Part shown: positions 8,274 through 17,649 of the stretch, in pieces
Layout of the letters: the number at the start of each line of letters is the position of its first letter
How positions within the stretch are numbered: position 1 is the first letter of the stretch
Assembly (NCBI RefSeq): GCF_023036475.1
Contig: NZ_JAJQKI010000014.1
Location: 1-64,000, forward strand
Source: Bacillus pinisoli
GTDB lineage: Bacteria; Bacillota; Bacilli; Bacillales; SA4
Reading direction: 5' to 3'
DNA length: 64,000 nt
Notes under the pieces: model-generated
The model's input: the letters and a program-made list of their open reading frames with translations, nothing else
Database searches by the model: none
What the model was told of the DNA's origin: nothing
Program-made: the position numbers and the translations under genes

Positions 8274-8873
8274 ATGGCAGCTTGGCTACAAGCAATTATT
8301 TATTTGGCAGCGACTATTATTTTATTGAGATTAGCGGGGAAACGAACCCTGTCGCAAGCAACACCAGGGGAAGTCGTAATTATGATTGGTATTGGTACCG
8401 TTTTAGTTCATCCACTAAAATCAACGGATACATGGATCAGTGTTTACCATGGGGCGCTTATTGTTGTGGGAATCATTCTAGTTTCCCTCTTTCAAATCTA
8501 TATACCGAAGCTAAATAAATATATTATGGGTGAACCAATCTTACTTGTAAAAGACGGGCAGGTTCTCCATCATAATTTGAAGAGGGCTCGAATTCCTGAA
8601 GATGAATTGAAGATGAAGCTACGAGTTAAAAAGATAAATGATATAACAAAATTAAAATCTGCTACCTTAGAAGTCAGTGGTGACATCGGCGTTGAGTTCA
8701 ACGAGCAGCAAGCATATGCCACTAAAAAAGACATTGAGGATTTGAAAAAAGCCATTGACTTGATAGGTAGTAAACTAGGTTCCCAGGCATTGCTGTATTC
8801 TTCACAGAGTAATGTAAATCAAAATCTTTTTCATCAAGTAGAAGAGGTAAAGGAAAGGGACCCGTTACAATAA
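8274..8873 (+). CDS. DUF421 membrane protein (YetF-like)
   Basis: A 199-residue protein with N-terminal membrane segments (about 3-20, 38-52 and 57-80) and a soluble C-terminal DUF421 domain. The domain starts around GEPILLVKDGQVL and includes RARIPEDELKMKLR, both typical of the YetF/YdfR family. Those proteins sit in the membrane of Bacillus spores and cells and include the SpoVA-associated 2Duf type; their exact role is poorly known. Of several in-frame starts, ATG 8274 is preferred because AGGAGG ends 7 bp before it, while ATG 8268 is too close. The last 30 residues are polar and variable. Confidence 0.85.
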   Translation: MAAWLQAIIYLAATIILLRLAGKRTLSQATPGEVVIMIGIGTVLVHPLKSTDTWISVYHGALIVVGIILVSLFQIYIPKLNKYIMGEPILLVKDGQVLHHNLKRARIPEDELKMKLRVKKINDITKLKSATLEVSGDIGVEFNEQQAYATKKDIEDLKKAIDLIGSKLGSQALLYSSQSNVNQNLFHQVEEVKERDPLQ

Positions 8874-8955
8874 GATGAAAGCATAAGTCTTGTTTGGAAA
8901 GCTTATGCTCTTTTTCGTTATAGAAAGTGTTATGATTTAGGTAAATTCTAGTTTT

Positions 8956-9061
8956 GTGCAGAAATCTTTTAAACGTGCAGAACATGTAAGTTTTCGTGCA
9001 TAAAATCTTTTTGGTGTGCAAAAACCACAAATTGTTGTGCATTAATTTTAAAAGATGTGCA
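8956..9061 (+). repeat. Six-unit array of GTGCA motifs with ~20 bp period
   Basis: The core GTGCA occurs at 8956, 8975, 8996, 9016, 9037 and 9057, with intervals of 19, 21, 20, 21 and 20 bp. It is usually preceded by T/C-rich sequence (TTTTC) and followed by A-rich sequence. The bases between the cores are not conserved. The array fills the space between the DUF421 gene and the 9084 gene and ends 23 bp before that gene's ATG. A second array with the related core CGTGGAA lies at 55687-55795. Confidence 0.85.
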
Positions 9062-9083
9062 AAACAATGGAGAGGGGTACAAC

Positions 9084-9383
9084 ATGACAAAAATGAATGA
9101 GTATTTTGATACTGCCATGGAAGCCTGGTCCATGATGCAGAAGACAGAAGGCGATGAAGGTGCCGAGTGGGCAGAGCGATTCGAACGGTATTTTTACGAA
9201 TTTATTAGTGAATTGAAATTCTGGTGGACCGAACTAGATGAAAAGCCAGTAACAGTAGAAGAGGTAGAAGAATTACCAATCATACAAAACTTTGCACAGA
9301 GGATACCAGGACCAGTTTATATTACATTCATAACAGAACTAGAAGATATAATGGATGGCTTTGATACTAGTAGATTTGACTAA
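9084..9383 (+). CDS. Small acidic protein of unknown function
   Basis: A 99-residue acidic, soluble protein rich in W, E and F (EAWSMMQKTEG, RYFYEFISELKFWW, ELEDIMDGFDTSRFD), with no signal or membrane segment. I do not recognise the family. GAGAGGGG lies 6 bp before the ATG at 9084, and an in-frame ATG at 9057 overlaps the last repeat of the upstream array, so 9084 is preferred. Expression could be affected by the phased array immediately upstream. Confidence 0.7.
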   Translation: MTKMNEYFDTAMEAWSMMQKTEGDEGAEWAERFERYFYEFISELKFWWTELDEKPVTVEEVEELPIIQNFAQRIPGPVYITFITELEDIMDGFDTSRFD

Positions 9384-9556
9384 AAATTGGATATTAGTAG
9401 AACAATGATACTTTTATGAACCTTTGTATAGTGAATCTATACAATGACATAGAATATGCTTGGCTCGGTACTCATCACACTATTGCAAACATATGTTCTT
9501 ATGGGTATAATGGTTTAGAAGTAATTGGTAATTTACATATTAAAGGAGATGGTACA

Positions 9557-9982
9557 ATGTCTGTGAAATTAATTCCGTATTTAGTTATGAATGGTAATGC
9601 AAAAGAAGCAATTGAGTTTTATAAGAATGCCTTAAACGCAGAAGTGGGATTCGTTCAAACGTTCGGGGAGATGCCAGACAATCCGGATTATCCATTACCT
9701 GAAGACGCAAAGCAACGTATATCGCATGCGACCATTAAGGTTGGAGAAACAGAATTAATGCTGTCGGACACATTTCCTGGACAACCGCATCAAAGCGGAA
9801 ACCAAGTAACCATCTGTATTTCGACCAATGACGCGGAACAATCCAAAGCTATGTTTGATGAGTTAAGCAACGGAGGCACGGTAACAATGCCGTTACAAGA
9901 GACTTTTTTCAGCCCTGCATATGGTGGAGTAATTGATAAATATGGCGTGAGTTTCCAAGTATATACGCACGGTGAGCATTAG
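9557..9982 (+). CDS. PhnB-like VOC family protein
   Basis: A 141-residue protein of the PhnB / 3-demethylubiquinone methyltransferase-like subgroup of the vicinal oxygen chelate fold. It has the typical opening KLIPYLVMNGNAKEAIEFYK, then ISHATIKVGETELMLSD, and ends FFSPAYGGVIDKYGVSFQVY. The subgroup includes proteins of unknown enzymatic role. AAAGGAG lies 9 bp before ATG 9557; the frame is open further upstream to 9416 but that part has no ribosome-binding site. It is cytoplasmic and appears monocistronic. Confidence 0.88.
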   Translation: MSVKLIPYLVMNGNAKEAIEFYKNALNAEVGFVQTFGEMPDNPDYPLPEDAKQRISHATIKVGETELMLSDTFPGQPHQSGNQVTICISTNDAEQSKAMFDELSNGGTVTMPLQETFFSPAYGGVIDKYGVSFQVYTHGEH

Positions 9983-10392
9983 AATATCTACTACTTATAG
10001 TAGAACTCTACTTAAGCTCTATCAGTTTATATTAATTTTCTATATTCAATTCTATAGACAAGTAAGAAACTCACAAATAATTAGTATGGTTGATGCTTTT
10101 TGAACACAATTTCTTAATAGTTGCGCAAGGGAGCGACAGGTTACTTGCATCCAAACTCTAAAAGCAAAAAAGCATACGATAGGAGCCAAAAGAAAAGACA
10201 GGAGACTGTCTTTTTTTATTTGTTTCAAGATGAGTCTAAAAAGGTCTATAAAAACACTAAGTAAAATGTAATAGAAGGTATAGTTACTTAGTTGTAGTTT
10301 GATAGTCTTTTATCCGTATTTTAAGGGGTTCATGGAGGTAAAAAGAACGACTTGAGAGTATATCTTACCTATATTAGTTTTTATGGGAGGGT
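9983..10392. other. Intergenic region before the M36 protease gene
   Basis: The 410 bp contain one clear element, a compact terminator at 10193-10218 (AAAAGACAG, loop GAGA, CTGTCTTTT plus T run). No gene is recognised between it and the PhnB-like gene. The stretch 10220-10390 should hold the protease promoter, but I see no confident -35/-10 pair. Confidence 0.6.
10193..10218 (+). terminator. Rho-independent terminator
   Basis: AAAAGACAG and CTGTCTTTT pair around GAGA and are followed by more T. It lies about 210 bp after the PhnB-like gene. Confidence 0.85.
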
Positions 10393-13300
10393 ATGATGGG
10401 GATGAAAAAAAGAAAGCTGTTAACAACAGTATGCACCACCTTAATTGCAGGGCAATTTTTGCTGACAAGCGGGATTAAAGCAGAGCAGGTCAAGGGACCT
10501 ATCACATCAACGGGGGTACATGAACATACGGAGTCTCACTATTATGATATGCGTAATGTCTTAAATCGAGTGCTGCCAACAGATGCACAATTGGATGCAG
10601 CAAATTCGTTCATTCAACGTGTTGGGGCTGGAGTGAAAATAGAATGGAATTCTTTATTTGGAACCCCTTCTACAATTATTAAAGACAAGGGTTACTTGAC
10701 TAAGCCATCAAGTGATAGTGCTGAAAAGGTTGCTCGCAATTGGTTAAAAGAGAATGCTTCTTTATTTGGTTTGAGTGCAAAAGACATTGATTCTCTAGTC
10801 GTGATTCGTGACTTTGCGATGCCTGGTACCGGCTTACATCCTGTAACGTTCCAACAAACGTTTGACGGGATTGAATCTGTTTACGGTGGCAGAATCATCG
10901 TCGCAGTGAATAAAGATGGACAAATCTTATCTGTGACAGGAAACGCGAGCCGTTCTAAGAGCTTAGTAACAGATTTTAAGCTAACAGCAGCGGATGCGTT
11001 AAGTAGAGTCATTTCATTAGAAGCACCTAGTATTAATCTTGTTCCTAAACTTGTAGGAACAGAAAAAGGCTGGACTGTTTTTGACGGAGCAGGAGTACTG
11101 CCAACGAATCAACGTGTGAAAAAGGCAACGTTTATTACGACAGAGGGGGTAAGACCTGCTTACCGCGTTCTATTTATAGAGGAACTAAACGAAGGATATG
11201 AAGTGGTTATTGATGCAGCAACGGGTGAGGAACTGTATAAGCGTTCGCTTGTAGATTACCTCTTAGAAACGCAAGGACTCATTTTTGAAAACTATCCAGG
11301 TGCACCTGCTGGAGGGACACAAGTGGTAAAATCCTTTAAAGGAGATCCAAAGGCATCACCACAAGGATGGCTAACACCTGGTACAGGTTTTGGTGTAACA
11401 ACCTTTGGGAATAATGCAAACTCTTACGCAAACTGGAGTAACTTCTTAGTTCCAGCAGATCAGGCTACTCGTCCTGTTGCATTAGACGGGGAATTTAGTT
11501 ATCTCTTTAAGAACGCTTGGCAAGAAACAAAGGGGCAGACGGTACCTCCTTCATATGCAGAGGACCTAAACAGTGCTGCGACTAACTTGTTTTACCATCA
11601 TAATCTTTTCCATGATTACTTTTACAATTTAGGTTGGACTGAAGCAGCTGGAAACCTCCAACTATCAAACTTTGGTAAAGGTGGTTTGGATGGAGATGCC
11701 ATTTTAGGTCTTGTTCAAGCAGGTGCGTTATCTGGAGGAGCTCCTACTTATACAGGTCGCGATAATGCTTATATGTTAACATTACCAGACGGAATTCCTG
11801 CATGGAGTGGAATGTTCTTATGGGAGCCAATCGCGGGTGCTTTTGAAGGTGAGTATGCAGATGGAGATTTTGACGCAGGTATTATCTATCATGAATATTC
11901 ACATGCGCTCTCTAATCGTTATGTTGCTGGAGGAGAAGCACTAGGCAGCCATCAATCCGGTTCAATGGGTGAAGGCTGGGGAGACTTTTTCGGTATGCAT
12001 TACTTAAATAAGAAAGGCCTACAGGATAAGCCGGTTGTCGGTGCCTATGTGACAGGTAATACAAAAAGTGGAATCCGTAGTTATTCTCTTGACGAAGCGC
12101 CTTACAATTTTGGAGATGTTGGATATGATGTGGGTGGTCCAGAGGTACATTCAGACGGTGACATCTGGGCAGCGATACTATGGCATGTGAGAGAAGAGGT
12201 AATAAAGCAATTCGGTAAAGTAGAAGGAGAAGCCATTATAGAGCATCTTGTGATGGATGCAATGCCAATTTCGGTTCCAAATCCATCGATGGTTGATATG
12301 CGTACAGCGATTATTGCTGCTGACTTTGAACGTTATGATGGAAAGCACTATGATGCGATCTGGACGGCGTTTGCACAACGTGGATTAGGCGCGAATGCCT
12401 TTAGTAATGGCGGAGATGACACAGATCCAAGACCTGGATTCATTCATCCAGATGGAATTCGTAATGGACTTGTTATTGGTAAAGTCATCAATACAGCAAC
12501 AAATAAACCGATTGAAGATGCTAGGATTATTGTGGGTGAATTTGAAGCAAGAACGAGCCCGGTTGCAGTATCAAGTGATAAAGGATTTTTTGGAACTTAC
12601 ATGGTAGAGGGCACATACGACATCACGATTCAAGCGAAAGGGTTTGGTTCTAGAACGATAGAAAATGTTGAAATCAAACCTGGTAAAGTTAATAATCTAT
12701 CATTCAAGCTAGGTCCGAATGTTGCCTCTTCTTTTAATGGAGCTACCATTAAGAGTGTATCTGGTACTTCAGACAGTAACCCAGCTAAGTTTGCCATTGA
12801 TGATACCGAAGCAAGTGTATTTGCATCTAATACGCAAGAGAATGGTTTCTTAGGTGCTGAACTTGTTGTGGACTTAGCAGGAGATAAACCAGTAGAGATT
12901 TCACATTTACAACTGAGTGCAATGAAGGATATTTCAGCGAATCGTTTTGCTACCATGAAAAACTTTACAGTTCAAACTTCTTTAGATGGTGTGAATTGGA
13001 CATCCGTTTGGAAAGGGAAATTTACTACGGACCAGCCTAGACCAACTATAGCCAATTTACATTACCAAGGCTTTGACCTGCCAGTACCAGTTCAAGCCAA
13101 CTATCTGAAATTGATTGCTCATGATGCACAGGACATTGCAAAAGGTTTCATTCAAGTAGCCGAACTACAAGCATTTACGGAGAAAAAAGCCAAGATTGAA
13201 CCAATGACGATTGAACCAGTGGCACCATTTGTCGCAGAGGGTGTGGTGCAAGTAGGGAATGCAGGCACAGGAATTGGCAGCCTTGCAGGAGTCCCAGCAA

Positions 13301-13617
13301 CTCTAGCTGTCACTGAAAACGAATTTGTCACAACACAGAACCCTGAGCCTACTTCACAAGGTGTTGATGGTCATGTTATTACATTACCTGAGCAATATGG
13401 TGATGGTATTCATAACTTCACAGTAGAAGGCACAAATGATGGCTCATATGATTATGATGTATATTTCTATAATAAGAACTTTGAGCTGATTGGTAGTGTA
13501 GCTACATCTGGAGCAAATGAGGCAGGGGTCATTCCAGGTGGAACACGTTATGTGTATGTGGGACTATACACAGGAGCGAATGTGCCGTTTACGTTTACGG
13601 CAACTAGTCCTTATTAA
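10393..13617 (+). CDS. Secreted M36 (fungalysin-type) metallopeptidase, multidomain
   Basis: A 1074-residue secreted protease. It has a signal peptide (MKKRKLLTTVCTTLIAGQFL, cleavage near IKAEQ), an FTP-type propeptide (about 90-280) and the M36 catalytic domain (about 300-690). The zinc motif HEYSH is at 500-504 and a GEGWGDFFGMHY segment supplies the third ligand. After the catalytic domain come a carboxypeptidase-regulatory-like beta domain (GLVIGKVINTATNKPIEDARI), an F5/8-type discoidin-like domain (about 790-925), and a C-terminal pre-peptidase-like beta domain. It should digest extracellular protein. The start is uncertain: ATGs at 10393, 10396 and 10402 all follow GGGAGGG. The gene stands alone between terminators. 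Confidence 0.9.
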   Translation: MMGMKKRKLLTTVCTTLIAGQFLLTSGIKAEQVKGPITSTGVHEHTESHYYDMRNVLNRVLPTDAQLDAANSFIQRVGAGVKIEWNSLFGTPSTIIKDKGYLTKPSSDSAEKVARNWLKENASLFGLSAKDIDSLVVIRDFAMPGTGLHPVTFQQTFDGIESVYGGRIIVAVNKDGQILSVTGNASRSKSLVTDFKLTAADALSRVISLEAPSINLVPKLVGTEKGWTVFDGAGVLPTNQRVKKATFITTEGVRPAYRVLFIEELNEGYEVVIDAATGEELYKRSLVDYLLETQGLIFENYPGAPAGGTQVVKSFKGDPKASPQGWLTPGTGFGVTTFGNNANSYANWSNFLVPADQATRPVALDGEFSYLFKNAWQETKGQTVPPSYAEDLNSAATNLFYHHNLFHDYFYNLGWTEAAGNLQLSNFGKGGLDGDAILGLVQAGALSGGAPTYTGRDNAYMLTLPDGIPAWSGMFLWEPIAGAFEGEYADGDFDAGIIYHEYSHALSNRYVAGGEALGSHQSGSMGEGWGDFFGMHYLNKKGLQDKPVVGAYVTGNTKSGIRSYSLDEAPYNFGDVGYDVGGPEVHSDGDIWAAILWHVREEVIKQFGKVEGEAIIEHLVMDAMPISVPNPSMVDMRTAIIAADFERYDGKHYDAIWTAFAQRGLGANAFSNGGDDTDPRPGFIHPDGIRNGLVIGKVINTATNKPIEDARIIVGEFEARTSPVAVSSDKGFFGTYMVEGTYDITIQAKGFGSRTIENVEIKPGKVNNLSFKLGPNVASSFNGATIKSVSGTSDSNPAKFAIDDTEASVFASNTQENGFLGAELVVDLAGDKPVEISHLQLSAMKDISANRFATMKNFTVQTSLDGVNWTSVWKGKFTTDQPRPTIANLHYQGFDLPVPVQANYLKLIAHDAQDIAKGFIQVAELQAFTEKKAKIEPMTIEPVAPFVAEGVVQVGNAGTGIGSLAGVPATLAVTENEFVTTQNPEPTSQGVDGHVITLPEQYGDGIHNFTVEGTNDGSYDYDVYFYNKNFELIGSVATSGANEAGVIPGGTRYVYVGLYTGANVPFTFTATSPY

Positions 13618-13647
13618 GTTGGTTGGCTTATATTAAATAGATCTTGT

Positions 13648-13690
13648 AATAGATAAATGGGATCAGGTCTTTACCTGATCCCATCTATTA
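13648..13690. terminator. Bidirectional terminator between protease and coat gene
   Basis: ATGGGATCAGGT pairs with ACCTGATCCCAT around a CTTT loop, extended by TAATAGAT/CTATTA. It sits between convergent genes and touches the stop of the minus-strand coat protein gene. Confidence 0.85.
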
Positions 13691-14326
13691 TTAATGAGTG
13701 GTTCCTTGAGCCTTTGTATATGCATTAAGCATTAAGTTCATGTCTTGTTGCATTAATTGAGGTACTTGGTAGTAGCCATGCTTATTTTGGTATAAGAAAA
13801 TTTCATAGCTCATTTCAATGAAATTCGGTACACTGTCAGCAATAACGCGGCGAAGTACAGGGTTTGTCATTTCAAGGGCTGTCATTGCTAATAAAGTTGA
13901 AAGAGTTTTCGTATTCCCAAGCATATAAGCAGATAATCCTTGGTCTGATAAGTCACTTACCGATTGATTAGGTTTTTTAGGTTGACCTGGCTTCACACCA
14001 TAGATTACCTCATTACTCTGGTTCATTTTATATTGTTGGGTAGCAATCTTTGGATCTTGACCCGTAGAGAAAGCATCCACAATCGTGTTATACATTTGGG
14101 TTACAAATTGATGTTGAGATTGGGCGATACTTTTCAGCTCAGGATCTTGTATATGTTGTTCATACATTTGGAACTGGTCTAGCATATTAATGAGACCTGC
14201 AATTACTTCATGAGCATCAAATATTTCATGACCACCATGATTGGGTGAATATGTAGTTTGATTCTGCTGCATATTCGGTGGTGTCATTTGTTGTTGTCCA
14301 GTTTGATTTGTAATTTGGTTTTGCAT
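13691..14326 (-). CDS. CotF-like spore coat protein
   Basis: A 211-residue protein with a Gln/Asn-rich N-terminus (MQNQITNQTGQQQMTPPNMQ) and a helical CotF-type domain. Within it are HEVIAGLINMLDQFQMYEQH, a central NRNAxx-like variable part, and a C-terminal YEIFLYQNKHGYYQVPQL that is typical of coat protein F family members. It is expected in the spore coat, made in the mother cell late in sporulation. ATG 14326 is chosen because AAGGAGG lies 7 bp upstream; the frame is open to 14383. It shows that the host forms endospores. Monocistronic, with a shared terminator downstream. Confidence 0.88.
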   Translation of the reverse strand: MQNQITNQTGQQQMTPPNMQQNQTTYSPNHGGHEIFDAHEVIAGLINMLDQFQMYEQHIQDPELKSIAQSQHQFVTQMYNTIVDAFSTGQDPKIATQQYKMNQSNEVIYGVKPGQPKKPNQSVSDLSDQGLSAYMLGNTKTLSTLLAMTALEMTNPVLRRVIADSVPNFIEMSYEIFLYQNKHGYYQVPQLMQQDMNLMLNAYTKAQGTTH

Positions 14327-14511
14327 TTGTATTCCTCCTTGTTGAAAGTAATGATGTTCATATCTATAATTTCCTCTTTCCAACCATTCATGTATATTGT
14401 TTTACTACTTCTTCATCCGGATTCTTCCATATGGTGATGGTCCTCTAATACATAAAAATCTAACGACAGGTAACGATAAAGGAGATAAAAAGAGGAAGGC
14501 AGGACATAATT

Positions 14512-15459
14512 ATGCTATCATTCAAACCGAGTTGCTGGTCAGAGCATGGGGAACTTGAAGTGGTAATGCTTTGCTCACCATCTAGTTTAGATATACCTGA
14601 TCTTAAGACTGCAGAGGACGTCCAGTGGAGTGCCCCTGTTAATGCGTCAAAGGCACATGAGAACTTTCATGAGTTAAAAGAGACTTTTATCTCATTTGGA
14701 ATAAAGGTTATTGATTACTCTGAGGAACTGACAGAGGAAGAAAATCAGTTAAGTAAACAGCTAATTAATCGTTTCTTTGTTCGAGATCTTGCATGCGTTT
14801 TTGGGGATATCATTATTCCAGGTGAACCGGGTATTTCGATGAGAAAACCTGAGTATGTTCAATCTCATTTACTATTGAAGAAATGGTTTCCTGAGCAGTT
14901 TTTAATTAATGAAAATAATGATGTAAAAGCGTTGGAATATGGTGATGTTCTTATTCTTAACAATGATGCAGTTTTTATAAACGTTGGGATGAGATCGAGT
15001 ATAACAGGAGTTGAGAGGATTAAGGATAAACTATTCCAAGCTGGCTTCTCAGAAATAGGCATTATCGATTTACCTCGACGTTCTGATACGCTTCATTTAG
15101 ATATGAATTTAAACGTAGCAAATGAGGATCTCATTATTTCAAAAAGTTATTTACGTTATTTTCCAATCAATGTGCTAACGGAATCTGAATCACGCTATGA
15201 AATGCCAGAGCAATTTTTAAAGCGTCATGGATTCGATGTGTATTGGCTCAAAGAATATGACACCATCCCGGATATTAACTTTCTGAATTTAGATCCTGAG
15301 ACTTTGTTAATTAGTAAACAAGCACATAAGCAAATGTTAAAAGATCATCCAAAGATAAAGAATAAGAAAATGATTGAAGTGGAAGTAACGGAGTTGGAAA
15401 AATCAGGCGGGGGCATACGCTGTATGACCTTACCGTTAAAGCGTAAGACTGTTAAATAA
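14512..15459 (+). CDS. Amidinotransferase/arginine deiminase-fold hydrolase
   Basis: A 315-residue protein of the pentein (ADI/DDAH/amidinotransferase) superfamily. Conserved features are an early RDLACVFGD segment, a catalytic His at about 195 (DTLHLDMNL) and the catalytic Cys at 304 in GGGIRCMTLPL, the usual nucleophile motif near the C-terminus. Such enzymes attack guanidino carbons (arginine, methylated arginines, or amidino transfer). It is cytosolic, with no signal. The ATG is preceded by a purine-rich AGGAAGG. Dimethylarginine hydrolase or arginine deiminase-like activity is possible, but the substrate cannot be decided. It is monocistronic, with its own terminator at 15469-15500. Confidence 0.85.
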   Translation: MLSFKPSCWSEHGELEVVMLCSPSSLDIPDLKTAEDVQWSAPVNASKAHENFHELKETFISFGIKVIDYSEELTEEENQLSKQLINRFFVRDLACVFGDIIIPGEPGISMRKPEYVQSHLLLKKWFPEQFLINENNDVKALEYGDVLILNNDAVFINVGMRSSITGVERIKDKLFQAGFSEIGIIDLPRRSDTLHLDMNLNVANEDLIISKSYLRYFPINVLTESESRYEMPEQFLKRHGFDVYWLKEYDTIPDINFLNLDPETLLISKQAHKQMLKDHPKIKNKKMIEVEVTELEKSGGGIRCMTLPLKRKTVK

Positions 15460-15467
15460 CGTATAAG

Positions 15468-15502
15468 TAGCAGACTCGGATGTTTAAGAGTCTGCTTTTT
15501 TT
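15468..15502 (+). terminator. Terminator after the amidinotransferase-like gene
   Basis: AGCAGACTC pairs with GAGTCTGCT and is followed by eight T. Confidence 0.92.
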
Positions 15503-15515
15503 TCTGTTGCAATTA

Positions 15516-16277
15516 CTACTTGAAAAATCCAGAAAATTTGTTTTTCATACGAGTAAACGGACACTTAGAGGGACTACTGTCATCGTCACTTAAAAAATAC
15601 TGCTTCCATTCATGGTTATCTGTTTGTCCATACCATTTAAGATCAGGATGACCAGGAATGCCATCATACTCTACCAGTCGTTTACGAATTAGTTTTTTCA
15701 TCTTGCGGCCAAATACAGTGGAGTCGTTGATTTCGTTAAATACCCAGCGTGGTTGAAAGGCTAGTAGCATGCCAGGAAAATATCGGCTACGGCGAATTTC
15801 ATGTGCAGGTGTAGCGCAAAAGGCAAAGTAAGGTTCTCCATCAAAACAAAATTCCCATTTATGATCAGAAGGATCAGTCGGAATGTCCTCTGGCCATTCT
15901 GTCTGATCAAATGTAGTAACGTGGTTTAATACATCCCAAAATAAGTCCCGATAATTTTCTACATGATAGCTAGCTAGCATTTCATCGGGCGTCTCCACAA
16001 ACACGACTAAAGAGGCATACTTACCTGTATCACGAGAGATCTTCCCATATTCTTTTAGTGCATGAGCCAACTCTTCTGCTGCATGTATATCGCGTGGATC
16101 ACCAATAAAACTAAATCTTAAATTATTCATTAAAAACCCTTGTCTGCCAGGAACACAAGGATACGTATTTTCATCATCTGCTATGGTAGAAGAAAATGAT
16201 TGATAAGCTTCTTGCTTCCATAAAGGGAGTGATTCAAGGTGCTCATCTAACCATTCTTTATCCAGAAGTACGTCCAC
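15516..16277 (-). CDS. YqcI/YcgG family protein
   Basis: A 253-residue cytosolic protein of the YqcI/YcgG family, whose biochemical role is unknown. Family features visible are the CVPGRQGFLMNNLRFSFIGD segment in pattern, a central TEWPEDIPTDPSDHKWEFCFDGEPYF block and PARxIRRSR-like HEIRRSRYFPGM, and a basic C-terminus with CPFTR. The start is GTG 16277, with AAGGAGGG 7 bp upstream. It ends 14 bp from the terminator of the opposite-strand gene. Confidence 0.85.
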   Translation of the reverse strand: MDVLLDKEWLDEHLESLPLWKQEAYQSFSSTIADDENTYPCVPGRQGFLMNNLRFSFIGDPRDIHAAEELAHALKEYGKISRDTGKYASLVVFVETPDEMLASYHVENYRDLFWDVLNHVTTFDQTEWPEDIPTDPSDHKWEFCFDGEPYFAFCATPAHEIRRSRYFPGMLLAFQPRWVFNEINDSTVFGRKMKKLIRKRLVEYDGIPGHPDLKWYGQTDNHEWKQYFLSDDDSSPSKCPFTRMKNKFSGFFK

Positions 16278-16405
16278 TATTGTTTCCCTCCTTCTCTTAC
16301 ATGATTAAAATATTAGAGAGGAAGGAAATGGGTGACTGTCTAGATGGTGAAATGGGAAAATAGGCAGATAACTAACCTGTCACATTGCTATTAATCAGCT
16401 ATAGA

Positions 16406-17389
16406 TTAACTATTAGAGCTTGCTGAAACGGCAGTACCAGTTACAACCGCAACCATAGCTGCCTGTTGTGCTTGTATGACAGATTCAATAATCGCATACA
16501 TATTTGTACTAATAAGACTAGAATCCTCAATCTTTTCACTTATAAGAAAATGACAGGCCATGATGAGGTTTATATCTTTATGCCATTTCAGTCTCTTATG
16601 TTGGTTTAGCTGAAGTGCAATTTCTTCAATGGTTTCGAGCTCCTGAATGCCGTTATCTATAAAGGAAAGTAAACCTAAAACCGGGTAATGCATTTTTCGA
16701 AGCTTGACCTTACCTCTTCGTTTAACTTCATCTAATATCGTAATACAACGTTCTATCACAGTATCTTTGTTAGCAGGATGAAAAGATAAAATATGACTCA
16801 AAAACTGCAAGTCATTTCCTTTTCCGAATCCAAATTGATTAAGTTTCACGTAATAATGCTCTATGTTTTCAAGAAGTTCTTCGACCGTTCCTGCTTCGTT
16901 TGATAACAAGACAGCTAGAGGATAGTCGCTAGATGAGGTTAGGAAGAAGTGATTAGCTTTCATTCCCTTGTAAAGTAATGTACTTCGTTCAATTCTTGTT
17001 TCTAGATTATCCTTTGTTTCACTTGCTAATAAAAGGTATGCACATACATACGTAAATTGATCACGGCTAAACTTCGATTTAACTAATTCTTCGTAAATCT
17101 TCATTAAATGAGAAAACATATTAATTGGATCAGTAAATCTTATGTCTAGCATGGCTGCAATCGTAAAGCGATGCCCGGAATTTAACAGAGAGAATAATCC
17201 AACCTCCTTCTTTATGGCATCACTAATCTCCATAAAACGAATTAAGTCAAAATGCTTTCCATTCACCACATAAAGGGAGGATACCATCATTAATGTTCGA
17301 GAATCGGTTACCTTCCACTTTAGTGATTTGTGAAGTTGCTCGTAAATGTTGGTATATTCCATCACTTTGTTTTGTAAAGAAGTTTTCAT
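16406..17389 (-). CDS. DUF4003 family protein
   Basis: A 327-residue, mostly helical, soluble protein of the DUF4003 family found in Bacillus, function unknown. It has the typical MVSSLYVV and FTIAAMLDIRFTDP segments and a TSSSDYPLAVLLSNEAGTVEE block (about 160-180), and ends in an Ala/Ser-rich tail. AAGGAGTGG lies before the ATG at 17389. It lies downstream of the 73-residue gene, but a terminator at 17467-17509 separates them, so it is probably expressed alone. Confidence 0.85.
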   Translation of the reverse strand: MKTSLQNKVMEYTNIYEQLHKSLKWKVTDSRTLMMVSSLYVVNGKHFDLIRFMEISDAIKKEVGLFSLLNSGHRFTIAAMLDIRFTDPINMFSHLMKIYEELVKSKFSRDQFTYVCAYLLLASETKDNLETRIERSTLLYKGMKANHFFLTSSSDYPLAVLLSNEAGTVEELLENIEHYYVKLNQFGFGKGNDLQFLSHILSFHPANKDTVIERCITILDEVKRRGKVKLRKMHYPVLGLLSFIDNGIQELETIEEIALQLNQHKRLKWHKDINLIMACHFLISEKIEDSSLISTNMYAIIESVIQAQQAAMVAVVTGTAVSASSNS

Positions 17390-17466
17390 CGAATACCACT
17401 CCTTAAGATAGCTAGTATATATGTTACGGATTAGGTTGGGTTTTGGTTTCAGTCACCTTATCCATA

Positions 17467-17509
17467 TAAAAAAACATCCTCGAATATAGTAATCGTATAC
17501 TCGAGGATG
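17467..17509 (-). terminator. Terminator of the 73-residue gene
   Basis: CATCCTCGA pairs with TCGAGGATG, with further pairing inside the loop. A run of A on the plus strand at 17468-17474 gives the T tract on the minus strand. Confidence 0.88.
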
Positions 17510-17649
17510 AATGCAAAAATTGAGGGACGGTTCACTGAGCACTATAACTGTCCCTTTAAATATAGAATATTGAATAAGCGTTATGTTGAGGAGTATTATT
17601 GTAGATAGGAAGTTGAGGTATAAGAGAAGATTAATCTACTAAAATATAC

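Noticed and set aside
8956-9061. CRISPR array
   Set aside because: The repeated core is only about five bases, spacers are about 15 bp and there are no cas genes. A phased motif array is a better description.
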